Source of the DNA: Heterotrichella gracilis
Taxonomy: Eukaryota > Sar > Xanthophyceae > Tribonematales > Xanthonemataceae
NCBI GenBank assembly: GCA_032358255.1
Contig: JAULBX010026940.1
Coordinates: 1-64,000 of the forward strand
Reading direction: 5' to 3'
DNA: 64,000 bases
Notes under the pieces: model-generated
What the model was told of the DNA's origin: nothing
The model's database searches: none
What the model saw: the letters and a program-made list of their open reading frames with translations, nothing else
Translations under genes and position numbers: made by a program
Part shown: positions 53,479 through 61,678 of the stretch, piece by piece
Layout: the number at the start of each line of letters is the position of its first letter
Position numbering within the stretch: position 1 is the first letter of the stretch

Positions 53479-55659
53479 CTATTTAAAATCAGTATAGTTC
53501 AATGTTTTACCACAATCATCGCTAGAAAGTTCTTTTATGAGCTTCATATCCGCTTTTTTTCCGGTAAACGAATAATATGCTTTTCCTTTTTCACATCTCA
53601 CTAAAGCCTTAGATCCAGGACCTGTGCTTGTAATTGAGAGTGCGTTGGCTCCTGAATGAATATACAATCTTTCACCCGGTCTATCTTTTCCCATCATATC
53701 ATATTTAAAATAAACATTGCCCGTAAAGTTATCTCCGGTGGGCGTATTAGAAGAGGTGGATTTGGTTTTTGTAGTATTGGCTTTTCCGGAATTAACAGCA
53801 ACGGAATGGTCCTCTCCAGATGATCCATCTTTCCAAAACTCCTTACCGCTAGAATAAAGTGTACCCTCAATAAAACTGCTATTTTTTGCCTTAGCTGGAT
53901 CAAAAGCATCATAGTCAGGGTTAGGTTTTTCTAATTTAGCTTCATCGTTTACAAAATCGTAAGCTTTAGAATAAGTACATGGCACTAAAAAGCTTCCATC
54001 CTTTTTAATAAAACCATACAGGTTATTCTTTTTCACTCTGGCAAAATTTTCAGTGGACCCTTCTGAAAACTGACCAATAAATTCATATTCGATAGGCAAA
54101 ACGAGTTTACCTTTTCCGTCCATTAATCCATATTTATTATTTTTCATCACGCAAATAGATTCGGAAGAATTAACTTGATAAACACCATCAAATTCAACGG
54201 GTATTATTTCCAAACCTTTTAAGTTAATTGCGCCCCATTTGCCATCCTTTTTAACAGTGGCAAGACCATTTTTGAGATGATTCCTTGCATCCTCATAAAT
54301 ACATTCAGTCAGTTTTACGCCGCCAGTATTTATATAGCCACGCAAACCATCTTTAACAACAATTGCTATTTTAAAGTCAGAAAAAGAAAAGTAATTATCG
54401 TAAATAAAATCGGTTACAAATTTTCCTGCTTTATTTACAAATGCAATTTTTTCATTTTTCTTAACTGCACAAATGCCATAAATCATGTTACCTAGCCCAT
54501 CATATTCTGCCGGCAGTACAATCTTGTTTTTTTCATCTACCAACCCCCATTTATTATTTTTTTTAACTGTAATTATTTTATTATAAAAAAAACTAATAGT
54601 CCCTCCGTCATATTCCGTTGGAATAAGAATGTCGCCATTTTTATTCGTGTAGCCATATTTTCCATTCTTTTTTACTCTTACCGGCAAAAATTCTGGCTGC
54701 ATTGCCGTATATAAATTATCTATCAATTTTGAAGAAGAGGCAAATCCTCCACCATTATCCATCTTTATAATTTTTTCTTCTGATTTATAGTCCTTGTCGG
54801 TAAACATAAATGCAATTTCTTCATAGGTCTGCCATTTACGCATTTTAACCATGGCATCTGATTGATCGTTATCGCAATTAACTTTTAAACTAGCCGAAAA
54901 GGTATATGTGTCATTGCTCCTTATTCCAATCGTAAAAACAATTTGGTTGTTACTAGATCCGGCGCAAAAAGGTTTTAGAATCAAGTACGTATCATCACGC
55001 TTGCGAATAGCCTTTACCCCAGTACTATTTATAAAAAATTGACTATATGGCAAAGAACCACCCAGGTTAGTCGAATACATATCCATTCCACCTCGTGTAT
55101 GGCAAATCATTCCTACTTCAAATTCTGATTCTGGAGTCAGGTTCAAACTATCTTTGCCAATTGCCACTAAATCAATACTTGTTATCATGCCACCATTATT
55201 AACAAGAGTTGTTACAGCTTCGTATTTCCTGGTGTCTTTGATGTGTGCTTGAAAAGTTTCTTTCGTCTTTTTCGCATTTACCTTTTTCCCAAGGCAACCC
55301 GTTATTTCGCCTACCACTTCATTTTCTTTGAGTTTTATTAAAACAATGGACGATTCGGTAAAATAAATTACTTCATCACTAATACCTACACTATAATAAT
55401 ATCTAACGAAAGGATGCCATTTCGAGAAGCGATGTTCAAATTGATTATACCCAATTTTCACCGTTGTTATCATATTATTTTTTCTTTCAAAAGAGAGTTC
55501 TACTTTTTCGTCTTTTTTAGTAAAATTATCAAACGAAACTGTGTAATACTCGTATTCGCCTTCAGCCCATTTTTCAGCTAATTCGACCTGATTTTGTTGA
55601 GCGTCAGAAATTAATACATTAAAAAACAGTGCCAATAACAGTAAACCTAACTTTTTCAT
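53479..55659 (-). CDS. Exported WG-repeat protein
   Basis: 726 residues. Signal peptide 1-20; an N-terminal domain of about 300 residues of unknown fold (with GCLGKKV and MICHTRGGMDMY); seven WG-type repeats (about 325-560) of the form K-W-G-L-V-D-E-K-N-K-I-V-L-P-A-E-Y-D; a Ser/Thr/Lys linker (about 620-650) and a small C-terminal beta domain. WG proteins are common in Bacteroidota, usually as binding scaffolds at the envelope. No T9SS domain is present. Confidence 0.88.
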   Translation of the reverse strand: MKKLGLLLLALFFNVLISDAQQNQVELAEKWAEGEYEYYTVSFDNFTKKDEKVELSFERKNNMITTVKIGYNQFEHRFSKWHPFVRYYYSVGISDEVIYFTESSIVLIKLKENEVVGEITGCLGKKVNAKKTKETFQAHIKDTRKYEAVTTLVNNGGMITSIDLVAIGKDSLNLTPESEFEVGMICHTRGGMDMYSTNLGGSLPYSQFFINSTGVKAIRKRDDTYLILKPFCAGSSNNQIVFTIGIRSNDTYTFSASLKVNCDNDQSDAMVKMRKWQTYEEIAFMFTDKDYKSEEKIIKMDNGGGFASSSKLIDNLYTAMQPEFLPVRVKKNGKYGYTNKNGDILIPTEYDGGTISFFYNKIITVKKNNKWGLVDEKNKIVLPAEYDGLGNMIYGICAVKKNEKIAFVNKAGKFVTDFIYDNYFSFSDFKIAIVVKDGLRGYINTGGVKLTECIYEDARNHLKNGLATVKKDGKWGAINLKGLEIIPVEFDGVYQVNSSESICVMKNNKYGLMDGKGKLVLPIEYEFIGQFSEGSTENFARVKKNNLYGFIKKDGSFLVPCTYSKAYDFVNDEAKLEKPNPDYDAFDPAKAKNSSFIEGTLYSSGKEFWKDGSSGEDHSVAVNSGKANTTKTKSTSSNTPTGDNFTGNVYFKYDMMGKDRPGERLYIHSGANALSITSTGPGSKALVRCEKGKAYYSFTGKKADMKLIKELSSDDCGKTLNYTDFK

Positions 55660-55743
55660 AGTTTATTTTTGGTTTAAAAATAGCAGGAACAAAATGAAAG
55701 AAATAGCTTTTTTCAGGAACAGCCAAAATATTTTAGGAATGGA

Positions 55744-55777
55744 CAAAAAAAGAGTTCGGGCTATAGCCCGGACTCTT
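55744..55777 (-). terminator. Rho-independent terminator
   Basis: AAGAGTTCGGGC and GCCCGGACTCTT pair with one mismatch around the loop TATA. On the minus strand the stem is followed by TTTTTTGTCC, about 30 bases after the stop of the DFDPG-repeat gene at 55805. Confidence 0.85.
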
Positions 55778-55804
55778 AAATAAATAATATAAATAATTTA
55801 GTTA

Positions 55805-57754
55805 TTACTCCTTCACAAATTTATGTGTGCTTATTACATTGCTGTTGTTTGCTAATTGAATAAAGTAAATTCCGCTTGGTAGATCTGAAATATTGATCGG
55901 CATGTGCTTAGCGTTAACCTTTTCATTCATCACAATTTGACCCAACATAGTAGTTACAAAAACACTAGTGTTTTCCTCTATAGTTTCAACATCAACGTAA
56001 ATGATTGATTGAACAGGATTAGGATACACTCTAATTACTTGCTCAGAATTACTATTAGATTCATTTATGCCTGTGCATAATTGAACACTAACTACAATTT
56101 CTGTTCTTGAAAAACTTGTGGTACAACCGCTAGCCTCTGCGTAGTATGAGTAAGTGCCAGCAGATAAAGCAGGAGTTGCAAATAATGTGCCTGTACCAAC
56201 TGCGTTAGTTGAAGTTGATGTGGCAAACCAGTTAATTGTATTGGTGCCACTATTAGCGCTAAGTGTTGTTGAACCACCGGCGCAAATAGTTTGGCTAGCC
56301 GGCGGGGTAGTATTTGTTGGGTCGGCCGGAGCAATACACGAAACATACTTTGCAACATAAGCATCTGTTCCACCAATTGATATTAACGGAGCATTAGCTG
56401 CTGACGGATCGAAATCTACTGTATTACTAAACCAACCTGTTGCATACAAGCCGCCATTTCCATCTACATTAATGCCATAAACACCATCATTGAGCGTACT
56501 TCCAAAACTAAAAGCCCAACTAAAATTGCCAATGTTGTTTAACTTCACAATAAAGCAATCGTTAGTGCCCGCAGAAGTCATGGTGAATGATAATGGCCCC
56601 GGATCAAAATCGGGAGTGTTTTGAAAAGTTCCGGATACGTATATATCACTTATGGTTGTTTTAATACTATAACTATAATCCGGTCCGCTTCCTCCTATTT
56701 GTTTAGCCATTAAAAAATTACCATTAACACCATCTAATTTTGAAACAAACACATCATAATTTCCTGCAGATGTTAGCGTGTAGGTTCCTGCTCCCGGATC
56801 GAAGTCAACTGTTGAAAAAAACTCGCCACACGTTAATACTGACCCAGAATTATCAATAGATATCGAGCGCCCTTGTTCAGTGCCAATACCTCCCATGCTT
56901 TTTGCCCAATTAAAAACGCCGGCGTCCAAACGTAAAACAAAAGCATCCCAAGAACCGCCAGAAGTTAAAGTAGTTGTTCCAACACCCGGATCAAAATCTG
57001 CAGTGTTTTGAAATGTACCTGTAATGAACAAAGTCATGCTTGCATAGGTTGCTATTGCATTTCCATAATCCGTTCCTGTTCCACCAATACTTTTGATCAT
57101 TACAAAATTACCATTGTTGTCTAATTGAGAAATAAAAATATCATCCAAACCATTTGATGTAACATTAGCTGTTCCCGCACCCGGATCAAAATCCGCTGTG
57201 CCACGATAACTACCTGTTGTAACTACATTTCCATTTCCATCAATTGCTATTCCTACCGCGCCATCAAAGTCGGTTCCACCCATAGTTTTTGCCCATACAA
57301 AATTTCCGGCAGCGTCTAGTTTTAATATAAAAACATCTGTTTGACCTACAGAGAAAGCGTTATTGAGAGCTGGTCCAGGATCCATGTCGCAAGTACCATT
57401 AAAATTTCCAGAGACGAAAACATTTGCAGAATTGTCAAGAGCAATTCCCCAACTATTATCATTTCCTGTACCTCCAATTTTTTTTGCCCACACAAAATTT
57501 CCTGCAGCGTCAACTTTAGAAATATAAACATCAAAGGCACCGGCACTGCTTAAATTAAAAATTGCTGCACTGGGGTCAAAGTCTACGGTTCCTGAAAAAA
57601 CTCCGGTACTATAAACACTACCCGTGGCATCTGTAACAACAGATCTGCCCTCGTCTCCACTGCCTCCGCCAAAAGGTTTAGCCCAATTATAGTTTGGCAA
57701 TTGAGCATAAATTGTACCAGATAAGATTCCTAGTGATAGTAATAATTTTTTCAT
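55805..57754 (-). CDS. Secreted DFDPG-repeat T9SS protein, copy 2
   Basis: 649 residues. Signal peptide 1-17; seven repeats of about 60 residues with DFDPG/DFDPS/DMDPG turns and D-A-F-V-L-R-L-D or F-I-L-K-L-D strands; an Ig-like domain (about 480-560: C-A-G-G-S-T-T-L-S-A, W-F-A-T-S-T-S-T); and a T9SS type A domain from VYPNPVQSII. It has the same plan as the gene at 61679, which carries a matching Ig domain. The LytTR regulator gene lies 90 bases upstream on the same strand. A -7 box (TATGTTTG on the minus strand, 57771-57778) suggests its own promoter. Confidence 0.9.
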   Translation of the reverse strand: MKKLLLSLGILSGTIYAQLPNYNWAKPFGGGSGDEGRSVVTDATGSVYSTGVFSGTVDFDPSAAIFNLSSAGAFDVYISKVDAAGNFVWAKKIGGTGNDNSWGIALDNSANVFVSGNFNGTCDMDPGPALNNAFSVGQTDVFILKLDAAGNFVWAKTMGGTDFDGAVGIAIDGNGNVVTTGSYRGTADFDPGAGTANVTSNGLDDIFISQLDNNGNFVMIKSIGGTGTDYGNAIATYASMTLFITGTFQNTADFDPGVGTTTLTSGGSWDAFVLRLDAGVFNWAKSMGGIGTEQGRSISIDNSGSVLTCGEFFSTVDFDPGAGTYTLTSAGNYDVFVSKLDGVNGNFLMAKQIGGSGPDYSYSIKTTISDIYVSGTFQNTPDFDPGPLSFTMTSAGTNDCFIVKLNNIGNFSWAFSFGSTLNDGVYGINVDGNGGLYATGWFSNTVDFDPSAANAPLISIGGTDAYVAKYVSCIAPADPTNTTPPASQTICAGGSTTLSANSGTNTINWFATSTSTNAVGTGTLFATPALSAGTYSYYAEASGCTTSFSRTEIVVSVQLCTGINESNSNSEQVIRVYPNPVQSIIYVDVETIEENTSVFVTTMLGQIVMNEKVNAKHMPINISDLPSGIYFIQLANNSNVISTHKFVKE

Positions 57755-57770
57755 AGTAATTTAGTTTATA

Positions 57771-57778
57771 CAAACATA
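57771..57778 (-). promoter_or_regulatory. -7 box of the DFDPG-repeat gene (copy 2)
   Basis: TATGTTTG on the minus strand matches TAnnTTTG and lies 16 bases before the ATG. No -33 box at normal spacing is seen; an activator such as the upstream LytTR regulator could make up for that, but this is inference. Confidence 0.4.
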
Positions 57779-57844
57779 TCGCTTCAGAACAAAAGCTCCT
57801 TTTATTCTTTAGTAACGGACAATTAAGTTTAGGAATGGGAATTT

Positions 57845-58588
57845 TTAAGCAGAAATAGACTCCTCAAACTCGGCCTTTTTATATTTAGAAAGCTTGGTTG
57901 TTAAACCATTTGAGAGTTGAATGGTGAGATTTGACTTAGAATAATGTTTTATATATTCTTTATTCACGAGCCAAGATTTATGAACCCTGAAAAATTTGGG
58001 TAGGCTTTGTAATAAAGTTTCAAAATGTTTCAAATTTTTACTGGCAATAAGTTGTTTATCGGCAGTATAAATAATACAATACGATTCCTGAGCTTCAATT
58101 GCAATAATACTATCAATAGCAACAATATGTTGCTGGCCCTTATCGCTTATAACAATATTCTTAAGCTGTTTGTTTTCTAACGTATCACTTAATAATGATA
58201 AGCGTTGCGATTGTTGCTGAATGTTACGTTGCTGAATGACTCGAGCAACTGCCAATTTTAAACGCTCAATATCAATTGGCTTTAGTAAGTAATCAATAGC
58301 GGCAATTTCAAAAGCACGAACGGCATACTGGTCGTAAGCGGTTACAAATACAATTTCGAAATTTATTTCCTTAAAAAAATTTACAATTTCGTAACCCGCA
58401 TAATTGGGCATTTCAATATCTAAAAAAACCAGCTCCGGCTTTTCTTTATTTATTACCTCAACCGCCTTGGTTACATTTTCGCATTTGGCAATTAATTCAA
58501 CATCAGGACAAAAACGCAATAGCAGATTTTCAAGCACATCTCTTGCCCCTTCTTCATCGTCAACTAATATAGCCCTGACTTTATTCAT
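57845..58588 (-). CDS. LytTR-type response regulator
   Basis: 247 residues. Receiver domain (about 1-125) with acidic pair D10-D11, phosphorylation site D57 (V-F-L-D-I-E-M-P), T83 and K103 (L-L-K-P-I-D). The LytTR DNA-binding domain (about 143-245) has I-I-A-I-E-A-Q-E-S-Y-C and F-F-R-V-H-K-S-W-L-V-N. It is the natural partner of the LytS-type kinase gene 76 bases upstream. LytTR proteins bind paired direct repeats of about 9 bases; no such pair is obvious to me here. Confidence 0.95.
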   Translation of the reverse strand: MNKVRAILVDDEEGARDVLENLLLRFCPDVELIAKCENVTKAVEVINKEKPELVFLDIEMPNYAGYEIVNFFKEINFEIVFVTAYDQYAVRAFEIAAIDYLLKPIDIERLKLAVARVIQQRNIQQQSQRLSLLSDTLENKQLKNIVISDKGQQHIVAIDSIIAIEAQESYCIIYTADKQLIASKNLKHFETLLQSLPKFFRVHKSWLVNKEYIKHYSKSNLTIQLSNGLTTKLSKYKKAEFEESISA

Positions 58589-58664
58589 TTAGCGTAAACT
58601 TAATTCACGATTTGAAGTTGTACGTTTTTAATTCAGCAATCATACTATTTATTTTAGCAATGGA

Positions 58665-61544
58665 TCAAAATTTACGTTTTATTGGAATATTTAAAATAAC
58701 TTTTGTCCCTATCGCTTCTTCATTTTTATAGAGATCTTCATAAACATAGCCAAAATTTCCCTCAAACACATTACTCAAAATTTCAAAACGTTTATGAATT
58801 GCTTTTCCTGAAAAAGATTCGTGTTCTGAACGCTGCCTTAGTTTAATGGCTTTTGCTTTTTCGCGACCGATTCCATTATCTTCTATCGTGCAAACTAACA
58901 TTTCTTTCAGTTCAAAAGTTATCTTCAAATTCTTAACCCCTTCCTTATGAAGCAATCCGTGTATCAACGCATTCTCAATAAATGGTTGTATCAATAAAGG
59001 GGGCAGCATAATATCCTCTACATTTTTATAATCTATGTTGTAGTTTAATTCCCTCTTAAACCTTAATTTTTCTAATGATAAATATAATTCAAGTAATTTT
59101 ATTTCCTGGTCAAAATCAATAAAATCTTTTTCAGAGTAATTTAATGTTCGTCGTACAAGGTTAGAAAATGTTGTAATGTAAGAGTAAGAATGTTCTACGT
59201 CGCCTTTCAATACAAGATCCTGTATAGAGTTAAGCGCGTTAAATATAAAATGAGGATTCATTTGCGATTGAATGGCAATAAGTTTCGAAGCATTTAACTC
59301 ATTTATCTGCTCTGATTTTTTCCGCTGAACACTCAGCTGCCAACGATATACTAAATAAACTATTATTAAAAACACAACCACAATAAAAGTGATAAACCAC
59401 CAACGTGAATAAAATGGTGAAGCTATGCTAAAAGGATAGGATACAACCGAACTAAAAACGCCTTGCTTTTCGGTTTTTACCAAAAAGGTATAGTTGCCAG
59501 GAGCAAGCGCATTATAAGTAATCTTATTCGACTTAAAATCGTTAATGTTCCACTGCTCATCATTGCCTTCCAACTTATAATGGTAGCGTATATTTTCCCT
59601 GTTTCGAAGTGTAGGAGAAGAGAGGATAAACTGAATTTTTCGTTCACTACTTGAGAGATTTGTTTTATTGATCGCGTTTATTTGAGAATCATTAATTATT
59701 ACTTCAGAAATACGAATACTAGCGGGAGTAATTTTTTCTTGCAAGCTGTTAAGATCAATTTGCTGCACACCATTTGTATGGCTTACCCATAGTTGATCAT
59801 CCTGAATTATAAAATCAACCACCCGATTTGAAGAAAAGCCCTGAGAAATACTTAACGAGTTCATTAGTTTTCCGCTCATATCAAATTGAAATAAGCCTTT
59901 TGATGATCTGGCAATGATACTATTGTTATGAATGATTAGTTTTGTAATTATTTCGGGGTTGCCAATAACAGTAGGAAGAAGTAGGTTTTTTACATTACTT
60001 GCTTCTATTATTAGAACGCCTCCTTTTTTATCAGCGGCATAAATTTTACCATTATGATAATACAAAGTGTTTGGAAAAACGGCCTCACCGTTATACTTTA
60101 TTTCTGTGCCTGTGCCGTTAGGTAGTATTTTAAATAACCCATTAGAAGTTGAGGCGTATAAATTTCCGTTAATGGAATCAAAAGCCATAGTGTAGATCCT
60201 GAATGCGAAGTGTTTTAAAACCTCACATTCAAATCTTGCGCCTCCATTCCAATCACATTTAATGATCCCTCTGTTAGTGCCCAAATAAAATTGTTTTTCT
60301 GACACAATTATCGCATCTTTTAACGAAGCCTCGTAAACATTGCTAATGCTTTTATCTTTTTTGTTGTAGGCACGAATATTGCCGTTGTCAAAGAACACTA
60401 AAGGAAATTCGGATCGGTTATATAATCGCTCAATTGGTCTGCTACCTTTGTCGTTTATAAGATCAAGCGCTTCGTTTTTGTAGCTCATAAGTTTACCTTT
60501 TGATGAGCCAAGTAATAAGCCTAGTTCCAAATCATACTGCATTGATGTGATAGGATCGTCTTTGAACGAATGGATCACATCAGGAATTTGCATATCCTGA
60601 ATAACTAACACGCCTTTATCAAACGTGCTAAGCAAAATATTCCCTTCGCGATCTTTATAAATGTTAGAGATAAAATAATCCTGATAGAATAAATTATTTT
60701 TTTTTGATACTAATGCTTCGTCTAATAGAAGTGTTCCGGGCAAGGTTCCTGCAACCCAAAGCATATTATCCGTTGAATAAAGACGAATTGATTCGCTTCG
60801 TTCAAACGCTTCATTTTTTGGCAGCTCGTTTAGTTCAAAGGTTTCTTCATTAAATTTGTAAAGTGTTTTTGTTTTAAGTTTAATGGCATAAGTGGCAGAT
60901 CTAATTTTGAAAAATTTTAGTACTTCATTTTTTTGAATGGCTCCCGATGTCAAATTTAATTTGTGAGTACTAATTTTATTTTTTGATAACAACAAGACAG
61001 AATCGCAAGCTGCCAAATGATAAATAATGTTTTGGCTTTTATCTATGTAAGGTTGGCCTAAATAGTGTCCTTTTATCGAAATACGATTTATTATTGCGCC
61101 TTGCGGAGTTAGTTCAATTATTTTTTTTGCGCCTATTAAAACATGATTATTGCCAGTTACCGCAAGGCTAATGTCTGAGTTAGCCTCATCCGATTTTAAT
61201 TCATAAAAAAGAGAGCAGGTTTTGTTTTTAATTTGAAATAACTGATTATTAAGATTATTGCAATAAATGATTCCCCTATCATCCATTACAAAATTAAAAA
61301 ACGAATTACTTTTAGCTTTATCGCATTCCATCTTTTCATAGCTATAATGGTTAAATAAATAAAGCCCCTCGTTAGTGGCAAACCAGTAATTTAGATCATT
61401 ATCCTGTATAGCATCATAAATTTGAACACCTTTAAACTGATCCTCGCCAAGAATAAAATAAGCAGGTTGTTGTGCAAATAAATTATCAAAAAAAAGTAAA
61501 GAAAATACAAGCCCAATTATTTTTATTAATAGGCCTCGTGACAT
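58665..61544 (-). CDS. LytS-type sensor histidine kinase with periplasmic propeller
   Basis: 959 residues. Signal peptide 1-24; a periplasmic part with two-regulator-propeller-like repeats (about 25-630, for example YWFATNEGLYLF and LYASTSNGLFKI); a Y_Y_Y domain (about 635-705, RYHYKLEG...ITYNALAPGNYTFLVK); one membrane helix (about 712-733); and a His_kinase/HATPase module with the phospho-accepting H765 in Q-M-N-P-H-F-I-F-N-A-L-N, N box P-F-I-E-N-A-L-I-H-G and G box D-N-G-I-G. It signals to the LytTR regulator downstream. The ligand may be a glycan or surface signal. Confidence 0.94.
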   Translation of the reverse strand: MSRGLLIKIIGLVFSLLFFDNLFAQQPAYFILGEDQFKGVQIYDAIQDNDLNYWFATNEGLYLFNHYSYEKMECDKAKSNSFFNFVMDDRGIIYCNNLNNQLFQIKNKTCSLFYELKSDEANSDISLAVTGNNHVLIGAKKIIELTPQGAIINRISIKGHYLGQPYIDKSQNIIYHLAACDSVLLLSKNKISTHKLNLTSGAIQKNEVLKFFKIRSATYAIKLKTKTLYKFNEETFELNELPKNEAFERSESIRLYSTDNMLWVAGTLPGTLLLDEALVSKKNNLFYQDYFISNIYKDREGNILLSTFDKGVLVIQDMQIPDVIHSFKDDPITSMQYDLELGLLLGSSKGKLMSYKNEALDLINDKGSRPIERLYNRSEFPLVFFDNGNIRAYNKKDKSISNVYEASLKDAIIVSEKQFYLGTNRGIIKCDWNGGARFECEVLKHFAFRIYTMAFDSINGNLYASTSNGLFKILPNGTGTEIKYNGEAVFPNTLYYHNGKIYAADKKGGVLIIEASNVKNLLLPTVIGNPEIITKLIIHNNSIIARSSKGLFQFDMSGKLMNSLSISQGFSSNRVVDFIIQDDQLWVSHTNGVQQIDLNSLQEKITPASIRISEVIINDSQINAINKTNLSSSERKIQFILSSPTLRNRENIRYHYKLEGNDEQWNINDFKSNKITYNALAPGNYTFLVKTEKQGVFSSVVSYPFSIASPFYSRWWFITFIVVVFLIIVYLVYRWQLSVQRKKSEQINELNASKLIAIQSQMNPHFIFNALNSIQDLVLKGDVEHSYSYITTFSNLVRRTLNYSEKDFIDFDQEIKLLELYLSLEKLRFKRELNYNIDYKNVEDIMLPPLLIQPFIENALIHGLLHKEGVKNLKITFELKEMLVCTIEDNGIGREKAKAIKLRQRSEHESFSGKAIHKRFEILSNVFEGNFGYVYEDLYKNEEAIGTKVILNIPIKRKF

Positions 61545-61600
61545 TAAAAATTTTATCCTGTTAAGATTTCTGATACTATTTAATTGGAATATTTATAAAA

Positions 61601-61618
61601 GTACAAATTTGTTTGTAC
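61601..61618. promoter_or_regulatory. Inverted repeat upstream of the sensor kinase gene
   Basis: GTACAAA-tttg-TTTGTAC, a perfect 7-base inverted repeat 57 bases upstream of the kinase ATG and seven bases from the terminator of the preceding gene. It could be an operator; no factor is assigned. Confidence 0.3.
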
Positions 61619-61624
61619 TAAAAT

Positions 61625-61651
61625 AAAAAACCTCTATAAAGAGGCTTTTTT
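61625..61651 (-). terminator. Rho-independent terminator
   Basis: CCTCT and AGAGG around a four-base loop, with A and T runs on both sides. On the minus strand it lies just after the stop of the gene at 61679 and ends with TTTTTTATTT. Confidence 0.75.
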
Positions 61652-61678
61652 ATTTATTTAAACTTACTTTTAAAAATC